DNA of 64,000 nt from Smallanthus sonchifolius (taxonomy: Eukaryota; Streptophyta; Magnoliopsida; Asterales; Asteraceae): assembly GCA_023525975.1 (NCBI GenBank), contig CM042029.1, positions 67,737,429 through 67,801,428 of the forward strand. Direction: 5' to 3'. Each line of letters opens with the position of its first letter. Position 1 is the stretch's first letter. A program made the translations under genes and the position numbers. This document shows, in pieces, positions 1 through 10,399 of this stretch. The notes under the pieces are model-generated. The model was not told the DNA's origin and did no database searches. It worked only from the letters and a program-made list of their open reading frames with translations.

Positions 1-1315
1 TCAAGTACAAAGGTTGATCTGGTTATGGGTGGCGGAGGGGTTTATTCAACAAGATGGAAATAGAAGCTTGGAGGATATTGCAGAGGGTTACCTGATGGAA
101 CTAATTGAGAGAAATCTTGTTATAGTAGCAGACAGGAAGTCTAATGGACATGTGAAAGGCTGCAAAATCCATGATCTTTTGAGGGAGCTATGCCTGAAAA
201 AAGCCAAGGAAGAACGATTCATCCTTCAAGTAGATCAGTCGTTCACTCAATTTAAAAAGGTTAAGACACCACCGTATATTCCCCGTCGTATGTTCATAAA
301 CAAAGATATCTATGATCTGAACATTGCTCATCCGCCATCCCAAAGCCTTAGATCAATTTTGTGTGTTGGTTATTTCAGATCCTTTATTGATTACACAGCC
401 AAGTATTTCCGTTCCTTTGTGCTACTTAGAGTGTTAGATCTGCAACACACTGAATTGGATTATTTTCCCGGCAGCATGCAATTGCTGGTTCACTTAAGGT
501 ATCTTGCAGTTTGGAATTCATCGGCAGGTTTCCCATCTTCAATATGCAATTTATGGAGCCTTCAAACCCTCGTTTATACGACAAGTTATTTCCATATTGT
601 GTTACCCAGTAACATATCAGATTTGGTAAATTTGAGGCATTTGTGGAGCTTCACGAAGCCCTTTTTTCTTCCTTCCATTGAAAAACCTATGAATTTGCAA
701 ACTATTTCAAATGTGGAGTTGGGAGATGGGGTGGATAATTTTCATAAGTGTTTTCCCAGCATTAAAGAACTTACATGTTCTATTTATGTAGATGAGGAAA
801 ATGACTTTAAATCTCTCAGTTACCTTGAAAAGCTCAAATTAACCGGCTTGTGCAGAAGAATGAAATCAAACAGTGAAAAGAATCACATCACATTCCCAAC
901 AACATTGAAAAGACTTACACTAGCAAGGTGTTATCTACCGTGGAGTGATATGTCAATCATTCAGTCGTTACCTAATCTTGAGGTTCTAAATCTAAAAGAA
1001 TACGCCTTTGAGGGAAGCCGGTGGAATACAGAGGAGCAGGAGTTTCAACAACTAAAATTCTTGAGGCTTGAGTGGCTAAATATAAAAAAGTGGGAAGCGT
1101 ATAGTACAAGCTTCCCATGTCTCAAACAGTTAGAAATATCCGACTGCTACCATCTTAAAGAGATCCCCGTTGAAATTGGGGAAATACCAACGCTTGAGCT
1201 TATTAAAATAAAAAACTGTAGCCACTCTGTTGGTGAATCTATTATAAAAATTCAAGAAGAGCAACATGATCTGGGAAACTACGACATAAAGATTGACGTC
1301 AGTCCATTTGCATGA
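1..1315 (+). CDS. NLR copy 1, CC-NBS-LRR receptor, 3' part (5' end outside window)
   Basis: Three-prime part of a plant intracellular immune receptor of the late-blight R1 / RPP13-like CC-NBS-LRR class; such proteins sense pathogen effectors and trigger defence. The frame is open from base 2, so the CC and most of the NB-ARC domain lie outside the window. Seen in order: the RNBS-D/winged-helix stretch (LIWLWVAEGFIQQ), an MHD-type motif in the form IHD (KIHDLLREL, near base 164), and leucine-rich repeats from about base 415 (LLRVLDLQHTEL, LLVHLRYLAV) to the TGA at 1313-1315. No frameshift or stop is visible. It is the only NLR copy here with an unbroken C-terminus (ends SPFA) and is the reference against which the lesions in copies 2 and 3 were read. 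Whether the missing 5' part is intact is unknown. Confidence 0.9.
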   Translation, partial: QVQRLIWLWVAEGFIQQDGNRSLEDIAEGYLMELIERNLVIVADRKSNGHVKGCKIHDLLRELCLKKAKEERFILQVDQSFTQFKKVKTPPYIPRRMFINKDIYDLNIAHPPSQSLRSILCVGYFRSFIDYTAKYFRSFVLLRVLDLQHTELDYFPGSMQLLVHLRYLAVWNSSAGFPSSICNLWSLQTLVYTTSYFHIVLPSNISDLVNLRHLWSFTKPFFLPSIEKPMNLQTISNVELGDGVDNFHKCFPSIKELTCSIYVDEENDFKSLSYLEKLKLTGLCRRMKSNSEKNHITFPTTLKRLTLARCYLPWSDMSIIQSLPNLEVLNLKEYAFEGSRWNTEEQEFQQLKFLRLEWLNIKKWEAYSTSFPCLKQLEISDCYHLKEIPVEIGEIPTLELIKIKNCSHSVGESIIKIQEEQHDLGNYDIKIDVSPFA

Positions 1316-1710
1316 TGAATGTGGCAGCCAATTTCGGTCTTGCTTTGTGAAGTTGGTGTGTCTGCTATCTTTGGTATTCTTTTGTGCAGTTAGTGTGAAA
1401 TTATTCTGTCTTTTTGACTTCAAGTCGAGAAGATAAATTAATTAGTGTCTTTGTTGAATTTGGTTGTCTGAGATCAAAGTTAAAACTTTGGTTACTGGGG
1501 AAAAAGTGAAGAATAATGTGATGGTCTGTTGAGAAGCTGTGCAAGATGTTTAGATTTAAAAAGGTTGGGATTTTTGTTTTGAAATTTAGTTATGTTTCTT
1601 CACATTGTGTATGCTGTGTGTTTGTTTATTCCAATTTTTCATTTACGTTCACTCTTAATTTATGTTCGTTTAATATATTAAAAACATACTCCGTAGCATC
1701 CAAGTCAAGG
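1316..1710. other. NLR copy 1 downstream flank, no gene seen
   Basis: AT-rich sequence directly after the NLR stop. It probably includes the 3' UTR (T-rich, with AATATA-type motifs near 1670), but no single poly(A) signal stands out. No coding potential. Confidence 0.4.
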
Positions 1711-1971
1711 ATTGAATCGATATAACTCAAACGAAACAAACAAAAATGAGAAATCTGATTTATTACGCAGATGAAATATAACTCAAAAACCTTTATTACA
1801 ACTTTTTTAATAAAACCCTAACCCGATAACATATATTTATAATGCTACAAACTTTGCTAACAATAAACCTAATAACCCTAACTTGATCATTAATTAAGTA
1901 AACCATCAAAACTCCTTAACTCACGGGTTGGGCATGTTTCTTGGGCCGGACAATAATTGAGCCAAAAAACA
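1711..1971 (-). repeat. LTR of copia copy M
   Basis: About 261 bp. On the minus strand it begins TGTTTTTTGGCTC next to a long G tract (C13 on the plus strand at 1972-1984, acting as polypurine tract) and ends near ATCGATTCAA. It aligns by eye with the LTR at 31699-31954, sharing the ATTATAAATA-type TATA region, ATCGGGTTAGGG and GAGTTATAT. The end points are approximate. Confidence 0.6.
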
Positions 1972-2439
1972 CCCCCCCCCCCCCAATTGTTGTATCCGAA
2001 TGACCCCATAATTTCCGACTTGAAATAGGCGCGTCATCAGCTTGAAGATCGTCATCTTTGTCTTGATTCTCCCGAGGCACTTCTTGATCTCTTGCAATGT
2101 TCTTTAGGCTTCATTTAGCTTGAACAAGCACATGGTTCTTGTGATCACTACACGTCTTTCCTTGTACTTGAATCTCTTGCTTGACTTTACCTTTGAATTC
2201 TTGAACTTTCGTCCTTGGACTTTAAACTTTGGAACTTGGATCTTTGATTGGAATCTGACTCATACATAGCTTATCATCTTTAGTCCAACTCTCTGAATAT
2301 CTCTATCCGCAAAGTTCTTCACTTAAATGCTAGCTTGTAAACTGGGACTTGCTATCTTGATGCTAATCTTGTATAATCGGTTCTTGGTCCTTGTCACCTT
2401 CATCAAAATCTTACCTGTATCATCATAAATGGTTAGCAA

Positions 2440-3529
2440 GTCATGTTTCATGTGAATGTCCCATCCAACTTCCGTTGCTTGATCGGGACTTTTGATGTTG
2501 CTACATGCACCGCTCCCCCATTTTCCCTTCTAGCAATACCGAACCCTTTCCGCGAATGTCAATACAAAACTCAATTTCACCTTTACCATGACTCGTTCAT
2601 CCGGTTCACAAAAAAAAAGCACGATTACCGGTTATGTGATTTGATGCACCATTGTCAAGATACCAAGCGTCTTTCTCTATTGGCTCGGTCTCAAATGTCT
2701 TGGTATTGCGTTTTCTTCAACAAGGAAAACTGTCTCTTGATCACATCTCATCATAAACAAAGATGGATCCTTGACTTTTACCAAGTTTGTCTCTTCCTGT
2801 TTCTTCACAATTTCTTCATGTTTCTTTATAGCTTCTTCCTGGACAATGAGACGTGAAGTGACCTAATTTATCACAACAAAAACACTAAACATGTGATTTA
2901 TCCTTCTTTTCCTTTTGAAGATCATATGTTCTCCTTTGACCCGTGTTCTTTGTTCCATAATCTTGATCGTCATCTCGACCTTGTCTTCCTACTTGGTCCT
3001 CATCATCTCGATTTGTGTACCTCATACTAGAGTCTGAAGATTTAGATTTATGAAACATAAGCTTACCTTAGGCCTCTGTCTGCTTTCTAGTTCCGTAACA
3101 TGTTCCTTGTATGCTTTCAGTCGTACCACAACGTCTTCAAACTCGATAGTCTTGAGATCTAAAACTTGTTCAATTGAAGCCACAATCTGAATGTACTTAC
3201 TCCAGGGTTGGCTTTTGAAGAACTTCTTAACTAACTTTGATTCCTTAATCACCTCCACCGAAGTTGCCGCCCTCGATGCCGAACCTGTGAGGTTTGCCAG
3301 TCTCTAGGTTACCCACTTGCAAGATCATAGTCTCTAGGATCAATTGAAACACCAACGCATTAGCCATGTTGTTCTTTTACGCTTCAACCGTACCCGGATA
3401 TATGGCATCTGAAGCCTTGTGCCGGTTCATGATCACCTTCATCCTCATAGCCCATACCATATAGTTGGTAGGGTTAAGCATGGGACATTGGAACGCTGTC
3501 GTGTTCCCACTCCCACCGCTTGTTTTCAT
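2440..3529 (-). pseudogene. copia gag and protease remnant, copy M
   Basis: A start on the minus strand at 3529 opens a typical copia gag (MKTSGGSGNTTAF, then LNPTNYMVWAMRMK). It is broken by stops near 3370 and then resumes as EVIKESKLVKKFFKSQP and LDLKTIEFEDVVVRLKAY (3022-3258), characteristic of the UBN2-type gag. Further left are a CCHC knuckle (CDKLGHFTSHCPG, near 2840-2880) and a protease-type site in WYLDNGASNHITG (near 2620-2670), where D-N-G-A replaces the usual D-S-G-A. Several frameshifts make it non-functional. Gag would form virus-like particles and the protease would process the polyprotein. Confidence 0.75.
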
Positions 3530-3649
3530 AGTTTCTCTATCACCCTGGTTTCCTTTGGTACGTAACCGACATATATGGCTTTTGATGCAGTCTTGTCAAA
3601 CCCTAGCCACGATATCATCTATCACAACTACAAAATACCGCTGATTAAA

Positions 3650-4255
3650 AACAACATCTCCAAAAACAATACCAATGATTTCTTAGGGTCGATCCATACG
3701 CCTCTATAAAAAACGTGTATTGACAACACACATAATAAAGACGCCGTGAGCTAATCGCACCGCCACATATGGTGCACGTCATTGGTGCCACCGTGTCACC
3801 CTATGTCCCCATAGGTGGATGTGCTCGGGTATTGAGGTCAATGAAGAAGTAATCAAGTTTAAGCAATGAAATGCATAAGTTCTCAATAAGTTTCGGTTAA
3901 TGTTTAATGACTACCTTCAAAATTTGAAACATGCGATAATGATATCAAAATGGGTAATCTGTCACATGCATATAAATTCAAATGGTGAAAAAAATGCTTT
4001 AAGTGGTGGTAGTAATAAATGGTTAAAAGAACCAATGTTTCATGATAGCTTACAAGGTCGGTGACAACTTAGGGGAAAATGAGAAAATGTTTACGCTAAG
4101 AGGGAAGGACCAAGGATCTGTACCTTAGATATTCTTTAAAATAAATCTAATCTTTCGAACCTTCGTGTGTCGTATCCTTTATTTTAGATTGATGGTTTCG
4201 TTAATAACTTATTGAAATCAAGTACTTACTAATACATTCGTTATGATATATTCAT
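3650..4255. other. No recognised feature
   Basis: No long open frame and no terminal repeats recognised. It may contain the decayed 5' part of the copia element to its left. Confidence 0.3.
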
Positions 4256-5040
4256 TTCTAGAAGATTCAGATAGTTGTTTATTTCTTATACTTAATTAGT
4301 TCAGTAGGGTTCAGATTTAGTTTAAAGTGTTTCAAAAGAGTTTAAATGATTTTAAAATAGTTTAGAGAGTTTCAAACTTTGTTTAATTAGAAGACTTTGA
4401 TTTTTAGTTTAAAGAGTTTTTAAGTAGTTCAAAGAGTTCAGAAACGTTTAGAAGTAGTTTAAAACAGTCCAATCATAGTTCAAATAGTTTGGAAAAAGTC
4501 TTCATAAGTGTTCAAAAGTAGTTCAAGAGAGTTCACTTTAGTTCAAAAGTTATTTTAGTTGATCGGCCCTTAACCATCTTCTAACCAACATTTAAAGCAG
4601 TTGACTAGGTGGTACTCAGAAGAGTTTAAAAGAGTTCAAATTTAGTTTAGAAGACTGCAGACTTACCTTCGAAGAGTTCAGATTAAGTTTAAAGAGTTTA
4701 GAAGTAGTTTAACGATTTCAGAAGAGTTTAAAAGTAGTTCAAAAAGTTCATTAGACTTTAGAAGTAGTGTAAAGAGTTTAGTAGAGTTTAGAAGTAGTTT
4801 AAAGAGTTGAAAAGAGTTTAGAAATAGTTCACAAAAAGTAGTTCAAGACAGTTCACAATAGTTCCAAAGAGTTCGCAATAGTTCAAAAGCAGTTGCAAAC
4901 AGTTGACAGTAGTTCTAGAGATTACATTAGTTCGAAAGTAGGCCTAGATGGTTTACATTAGTTTGAAAGTTGCTCCAGTTAGTTTACATTATTTTGAAAA
5001 TAGTTCCAGAGAGTTTACATTAGTTCAAATGTAGTTCAAC

Positions 5041-5168
5041 GTGGGGCTAGCCCACTCGGTAGAGGCACATGCCTCTTAGAGGGGAGGTCGCACGTTTAAA
5101 CTTGGGAACTAAAGTAGTTTAGAATTATTGGTATAAAGTAAAGGAGTAACATTTGTCTTTCAAAAAAA
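5041..5168 (+). mobile_element. tRNA-derived SINE-like fragment
   Basis: Begins GGGGCTAGCCCACTCGG, similar to a tRNA A box, continues GGTAGAGGCACATGCCTC, and has a degenerate B box (GCACGTTTAAACTTG, near 5090) followed by an A-rich end near 5161-5168. This resembles the tRNA-like head of plant SINEs. No convincing target-site duplication was found, so the borders are approximate. It does not fold as a complete tRNA. Confidence 0.45.
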
Positions 5169-5376
5169 AGTTGGCCAGCAGTTGACTAGCAGTTAAATTA
5201 GTTGACCAGTAGCTTACTAGATTTGACCAATATGACTAGCAGCGCATAAGAGTTAACTAGAACTCAACTGAGCTGATCAACATCTCACTAGATTCGACCA
5301 GAACTAGTTCAAAGACTTTAGAAGAGTTCAAAATTAGTTCCCAATACATTAAAAGAATTCAAAACTAGTTCCAGAC

Positions 5377-5934
5377 CATAGTCACATGGTTTGCTGGACT
5401 AGCCACGAATTTCGATCTGGATCGTTCGTACCGAATCGCGGTACGATCGCGTACCCGGTTTGCTCGGGATCACGATTTCTGGCTCCGAACTGGCGTTCCC
5501 GAAAACTGAAATGTGAAGGAAGAAGAAATGCTAGGAAAATGAACTTGAAAAAGCTGTAATGGAGAAAAGATGGAAAAGAAAGATGAAGAAGCTGTGATGA
5601 AGAATAAAGAGAAATTTAACTACCTTTTTTAATGTTTTTTACTCATGGAAAGTGGAATCTGAAATTATCTAGAAAAATGGATGACATGATTTGTCTTGAA
5701 AAATGGAAAATTTTAATTCCCTTGTAAATTTAAACTAAATATTAATGATTTATTTTTATTTGTAAATTTATGAAAATTGTTGCGGAGTATATCGTACCAC
5801 ATTACATGGTAAATCGTACCGGAATGATTCGAAATGAGCCTACCCCCCTCTCGTATCGGATTTCAGGGACCTAGCGAATTGTGTACCCGTTCCACGTTCC
5901 CGTACCGGACTGTACCGCGAACTATGTGACTATG
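5377..5934. mobile_element. Non-autonomous hAT-type element with 8-bp TSD
   Basis: 558 bp bounded by inverted ends CATAGTCACATGGTTTGC (left) and CATAGTCACATAGTTCGC (right, reverse complement). It is flanked by the 8-bp direct repeat TTCCAGAC at 5369-5376 and 5935-5942, both inside the AGTT repeat tract. An 8-bp target duplication is the hAT signature. The interior has no transposase frame. Confidence 0.8.
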
Positions 5935-6208
5935 TTCCAGACACGTTAGGAGAGTTCAAAACTAGTTTCCAAACATTTTAGAAGAGTTCGAAACTAGTTC
6001 CAGATGCTTTATAAGAGTTGGAAACTAGTTCCAAACACTTTAAGAGAGTTCAAAACTAGTTCCAAACAGTTTAGAAGAGTTCGAAACTAGTTCCACATCC
6101 TTTATAAGAATTGGAAACCGGTTCCAAACATTTTAGGAAAGTTAAGAACTAGTTCTAGAAGAGTTTAAACTAGTTTTAGAGACTTCATTAGAGTTTTGAA
6201 GTAGTTCA

Positions 6209-6349
6209 TATCAAACCACATCCGACTAAGCTATTGACTAAGCTAAAGATCAGGGAGTAATTACTTCCTTATTTCTAGCTTTCTATTATGTATTTATATT
6301 GGGTTATTGTAAATGAAAAAGTCATCCGATTGAAATCATATTCTTTATA
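6209..6349 (+). repeat. 5' LTR of the copia element (rearranged)
   Basis: Only 141 bp against 231 bp of true LTR sequence at the 3' end. The 3' halves match. The 5' half contains a ~41-bp block (GACTAAGCTATTGACTAAGC and onward to GTAATTAC) that is the reverse complement of the matching block in the 3' LTR, with about 90 bp missing. It preserves the unoccupied Helitron insertion site (ATTATGTA then TTTATATT, 6285-6300). Confidence 0.8.
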
Positions 6350-6361
6350 TGGTATCAGAGA
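6350..6361 (+). other. Primer-binding site, initiator tRNA-Met type
   Basis: TGGTATCAGAG directly abuts the LTR end. It is complementary to the 3' end of plant initiator tRNA-Met, the usual primer for minus-strand synthesis in copia elements. Confidence 0.85.
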
Positions 6362-6431
6362 GGTTCTGATCATCACTCTCCTATTTTCCGGCAACCTTTT
6401 ACTTTCCGGCGATCCTCTTATTTCCGGCAAT

Positions 6432-7190
6432 ATGTCTACACACCATGGCACAGTTCCCGCCACCATCTCCTCTTTTGTTTCCTTTATTCCAATCGCCTCC
6501 ACCCTCACCTTGGTCACATTTCCCCATCCTTAAAACTCATTGCTACTAATTATTTGAGTTGGAAAACTTAAGTTGAAGCCCTCCTCCATGGTCTAGACCT
6601 ATACAAATATATTGATGGCTCATACAAATCACCCCCACCAACCATTACTGCTGCCGGAGTCTTCACCCCACACGAAGACTAAACCAAATGGTTCCGCCAA
6701 GATCGCTTGCTCTTTGGTGATCTTGTTGGTAGTCTCTCCCCTACTATTGTTCCCCTAATCACTAATGCCCAATCCTCCTTTGATGCTTGGAAAATCCTTT
6801 CCAATACCTATGCATCTCCATCCCGTGGCCACATCAAACAGTTGCGACATCGGCTAAAACAACTAACCAAAACTGCTAAACAGCCCATTACCGAGTATAT
6901 GCAGTCGGTAAATACTCTTGTGGACGAGATATCCATCCTAAGGAAACCCATGGATACCGAAGACATCACTGACATCATTCTTCATGGTCTTGATCAAAAG
7001 TCTTACAAACCTGTCATTGAAGCAATTCATGCGTGAGATAACCCTATCTCATTTAATGAATTGCATGAGAAGTTAATAAACCATGAACTCTCAATGGTTC
7101 AAAATCCTCCCCCGACTGCCAACCTGCACCAACCCATTACTGCTTTCACTGCCCACACACGGTCTGCCTCCAAACCTTGGCAGCACCGAG
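6432..7190 (+). pseudogene. copia gag, N-terminal part
   Basis: Starts at the ATG at 6432 (MSTHHGTVPATIS). A frameshift follows after ~34 codons, then gag continues in another frame as KWFRQDRLLFGDLVGS, ending in the conserved helices SSFDAWKILSNTYASPSRGH and EYMQSVNTLVDEISILRKP (6707-7036). A TGA lies at 7034, after which the frame reopens (LHEKLINHELSM). This is the UBN2-type gag of plant copia elements. The hAT element at 7191 cuts it; the C-terminal part resumes at 8568. Confidence 0.85.
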
Positions 7191-8559
7191 CAGTGGCGGA
7201 TCCAGGAATTTTTTTCAGGGGGTTCACTGTTTTTAGATGCTCCAATTTCATAAGGCCGTACATAAAAAATTTCGGTTCGGTTCGATTGTTCGGGTCGGGT
7301 AAGGTTGATCACATAATAAAAATACGATACAATAATAAAAAAACATCGTCATTAGAAATTAAAGGGTTATTGGATTTTAATAATCCCACCTTTTACCAAT
7401 TGGCCAATAATAATCCCAACTGAGAATATTCTTACCACTAGTCCCTACTTTCAAACTATTTTGTTACATTGGACTTCCCGTTAAAAAAACTTAACGCCGT
7501 TAGATTTTATATGGCGTGGACATCTGCAAACTGCCGGAAAGTCGAGCCAAGCTAGCAGTGGTCTCGTGGTGGGTTTTGAAATTGGCTTTGGTGGTGTTTA
7601 ACTAGTCTCGTTGGTCAGGCAAGTCCAAACAGAGATAACGGTAGTGTTTAACGAGACCAGTTAAACACCACCAGAGCCAATTCAAAACCCACCACGAGAC
7701 CACTGCTAGCTTGGCTCGACTTTCCTGTGGTTTGCAGATGTCCACGCCATATAAAATCTAACGGCGTTAAGTTTTTTTAACGGGGAGTCCAATGTAACAA
7801 GATAGTTTGAAAGTAGGGACTAGTGGTAAGAATATTCTCAGTTGGGATTATTATTGGCCAATTGGTAAAATGTGGGATTATTAAAATCCAATAACCCGAA
7901 ATTAAAAAACACATAATATAGATAAAATGGTCTTTACGAATTTAAAAAACTACATATAGTTGTTCCCCACCACACACGTATTATTCTACCCAATGTTTTC
8001 AGAACCGGACCAGTCGAATCAGATTTAATAATCGGATAATATTATAACCAATTTATAATATAATAAATGTAAACATTAAAAAAAAAATTCTTGTAAGAAT
8101 GTTATATACAATATATACATTTAACATATATAATTTAATAATATATTAAATTTTTGATACATTTTTTTTAACGGAAAAATCTTTAAAGCCTAAATTTAAT
8201 AATATACTCAATTGACTTTGCTAGTTTCAACTTTCAATAAAAGTTGCAGCTTTAAAGTTTTCAAAAGTAATAAATTGTGTTTGATGCCTTTCAAAAACAA
8301 TTAGTTGAGTCAGAATCTCGAAACCCTCACCCTTCTTCTTCTTCATCAAGCCTGAACCTCCGTTGCCATCTTCCGGACCTCCGTTGCCATCATCCACGGT
8401 TCGCCACCAGCGCTCCTCCATCAGTCGGTCGTCGGATTTTTAAGGGGTTCACCTTATACTTTTTCAAGGGGTTCACCCAAAATTTTCTATATAACTTTCT
8501 ACTACAACTTCGAAACTCGGGGGGTTCCGATGAACCCCCTTGGCCTAAGTCCGCCCCTG
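7191..8559. mobile_element. hAT-type non-autonomous element inserted in gag
   Basis: 1369 bp with inverted ends CAGTGGCGGATCCAGG and CAGGGGCGGACTTAGG. It is flanked by the perfect 8-bp duplication GCACCGAG at 7183-7190 and 8560-8567. Short terminal repeats starting CAG and an 8-bp duplication mark a hAT element. No transposase is seen. A Mutator-type MITE of 534 bp sits inside it, so its own sequence is only ~0.83 kb. Removing it restores gag continuity at the CACCGAG codons. Confidence 0.88.
7364..7897. mobile_element. Long-TIR Mutator-type MITE nested in the hAT element
   Basis: A nearly symmetrical foldback element: the left arm (GGGTTATTGGATTTTAATAA) reappears as reverse complement at the right end, and the arms extend almost to the centre near 7640. 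It is flanked by the 9-bp duplication GAAATTAAA at 7355-7363 and 7898-7906, the size typical of Mutator-like elements. No coding sequence. A second member lies at 45910-46417, and half of that type occurs in every unit of the 46-61 kb array. Confidence 0.87.
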
Positions 8560-8567
8560 GCACCGAG

Positions 8568-8850
8568 CCTACTCCCACAACCTTGGACTGCTTCATACTC
8601 CTCATAATCCGAACACCTCCAGGCCTTTCCTTGGGAAATGTCAATGGTGCTATACCAAAGGGCATTCCCTAACTTCCTGCCAAGCCTTTAAACAACACCA
8701 CCCATAAATATCTTTCCCCCTATCAAAGAGCCAACCATCAACCTCAAGCGCACATGATGAGTACAACCAACAACAACACCTCCAATCCTACTTGGTTATT
8801 TGACATTGGAGCATCTCATCACATCACCAATGACCTTAATGCATACTACA
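8568..8850 (+). pseudogene. copia gag C-terminus (CCHC knuckle) and protease site
   Basis: After the hAT insertion the polyprotein resumes. A CX2CX4HX4C knuckle is readable from 8639 (CQWCYTKGHSLTSC). The protease catalytic area follows near 8789 (TWLFDIGASHHITND), with D-I-G-A where D-S-G-A or D-T-G-A is usual. The frame then breaks. Confidence 0.8.
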
Positions 8851-9254
8851 TGCCCCGTATGACGGTAACGAGGAATTAATCATCGTGACAGTTCGTCACT
8901 AACTATAACTCATATTGGCTCTATTACTCTTTCTTTTTCAAATGTTTCTTTCACATTAAAAAAATGTTCTTTGTGTTCCATCTCTCTCTCGTAACATAAT
9001 TTCCATATCTCGCTTATGCATTGATAACGCTATACTAATTGAATTCTTTTGTTTCAGTTTTGTTATCAAGGACTTCCACTCCCGTCTACCACTCCTTCGG
9101 GGAACCGCTAGTCGTGGAATTTATGTGCTCCGCTCCTCAAGCTCATCACCCCAAGCTTTTCATATGTAAACCAATAAGGCTTCCTTTTGGCACCATCGCC
9201 TCGGACATCCACACTCCAAAGTATTGAACTAATTAGCATCTAATGTACCTTCTA

Positions 9255-10300
9255 TTTCCATGTTTCAAAATAATTGTAATTCATGTTGCATTAATAAAAG
9301 TCATAAACTTCCATTTCATATTTCTTCAATTTCCTCTACCGCCCCATTACAAATATTATTTTCCGATGTTTGGTCATCTCCCGTCATGTCCTTTGATGGA
9401 TTCAAATATTACATAATTTTTGTTGACCATTTTACAAAATATATTTGGATCTATCTTTTAAAACACAAATCGGACTCTCTTGACACCTTTACTAAGTTCC
9501 AACATCTCGTTGAAAGTTATTTCCAATCTAAAATCAAAACTTTTTCTCTGACAATGGAGGCGAATATATCAAATTGTCTAAACACCTTGCCTCATGTGGC
9601 ATATCACATCTTACCTTCCACCTCACACACCCGAACACGACGGCTATGCGGAAAGACGTCATCGTCACATAATCAAAACGGGCCTTGCTCTACTATCTCA
9701 TGCAAAATTACCTACCAAATTTTGGACTTTTGCCTTCACCACCGCCACCTACCTTTTCAATAGACTACCCACCCTTACTCTCCAAAATGACTCCCCGTTC
9801 TACCGTCTATTTCATCAACAACCTAACTATGAAAAACTTCGTAGTTTTGGATGTTTATCCTACCCATGGTTACGTCCCTACACTAACCACAAATTACAAC
9901 CTCGTTCTATACCTTGCATCTTTGTGGGCTACTCTTCATCCCAAAGTGCATATCACCTTCTTGATCCACTAACTAGTCGAATTTATACATCACGACATGT
10001 TAATTTTGTGGAACAAATCTTTCCATATGAAACCATTATTAAAACCCCTACACCTACTACTCCACACCCTGACCAATTTCTTCCTTTTTCAATTGAAATT
10101 CTTCCCACTCATCAACCAAATGTGACACCTACTCCCCCAACCAATCCCACTACCTCTCAAACTCCAACCACACCCCTTCTGACATACCAATGTCGGCACC
10201 GCACAAATAAAAATGCTTCTAATTCTGCCCTCCCACAAACAAACAGAACAACAATCACCCATTCTCTTCCCTCACCAACATCCCCCACACCGAACACAAC
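9255..10300 (+). pseudogene. copia integrase
   Basis: DDE-type integrase core, which would insert the cDNA into the genome. Visible are the zinc-binding end (NCNSCCINKSHKLPF), the first acidic region (ILFSDVWSSPVMS), YIIFVDHFTKYIWIYLL, and after a one-base frameshift near 9540 the SDNGGEY motif and HTPEHDGYAERRHRH with the catalytic E region. The C-terminal part (YEKLRSFGCLSYPWLRPY, then LEPRSIPCIFVGYS-like sequence) is typical of copia. The variable Pro/Thr-rich linker to RT spans about 10050-10400. Confidence 0.85.
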
Positions 10301-10399
10301 TTTTTCCCCTCCTTCCACACCTCTCACGGCTCCTTATCCATCACCCATTCCAATTACATCTCCCCCCATCACTCGTGCCACCAGAAAACCCAACCCAAA

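Larger units (their letters stand above)
1711..3529 (-). mobile_element. Non-autonomous Ty1/copia element (gag-protease only), copy M
   Basis: Minus-strand copia-type retroelement. Reading leftwards from 3529 it shows gag, a CCHC knuckle, the protease region, a ~450-bp non-coding spacer, a purine tract and one LTR (1711-1971). Integrase, reverse transcriptase and RNase H are absent. A second copy at 30716-31954 has the same order and the same jump from protease to spacer to LTR, so the deletion belongs to the family and was mobilised in that state. No 5' LTR or primer-binding site is visible to the right of 3529, so this copy is 5'-truncated. It probably relied on enzymes from full-length relatives (inference). 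Confidence 0.7.
4256..6208. repeat. Degenerate AGTT(C/T)AAA-type minisatellite tract
   Basis: About 1.4 kb of irregular short repeats built from units like GTTTAGAAGTAGTTTAAAGA and, from about 5940, GTTCGAAACTAGTTCCA with a spacing of roughly 30-45 bp. The tract continues beyond the copia element at 16790-16870 (ACTAGTTCAAACTGGTTCC), so that element inserted into it. A SINE-like piece (5041-5168) and a hAT element (5377-5934) interrupt it. No coding potential. Confidence 0.7.

Noticed and set aside
2443..2856. 137-codon plus-strand frame
   Set aside because: Antisense shadow of the minus-strand copia protease and knuckle region, which has recognisable motifs.
5041..5168. Complete SINE with target duplication
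   Set aside because: A-box and B-box-like strings exist, but no direct repeat flanks the segment; reported only as SINE-like.
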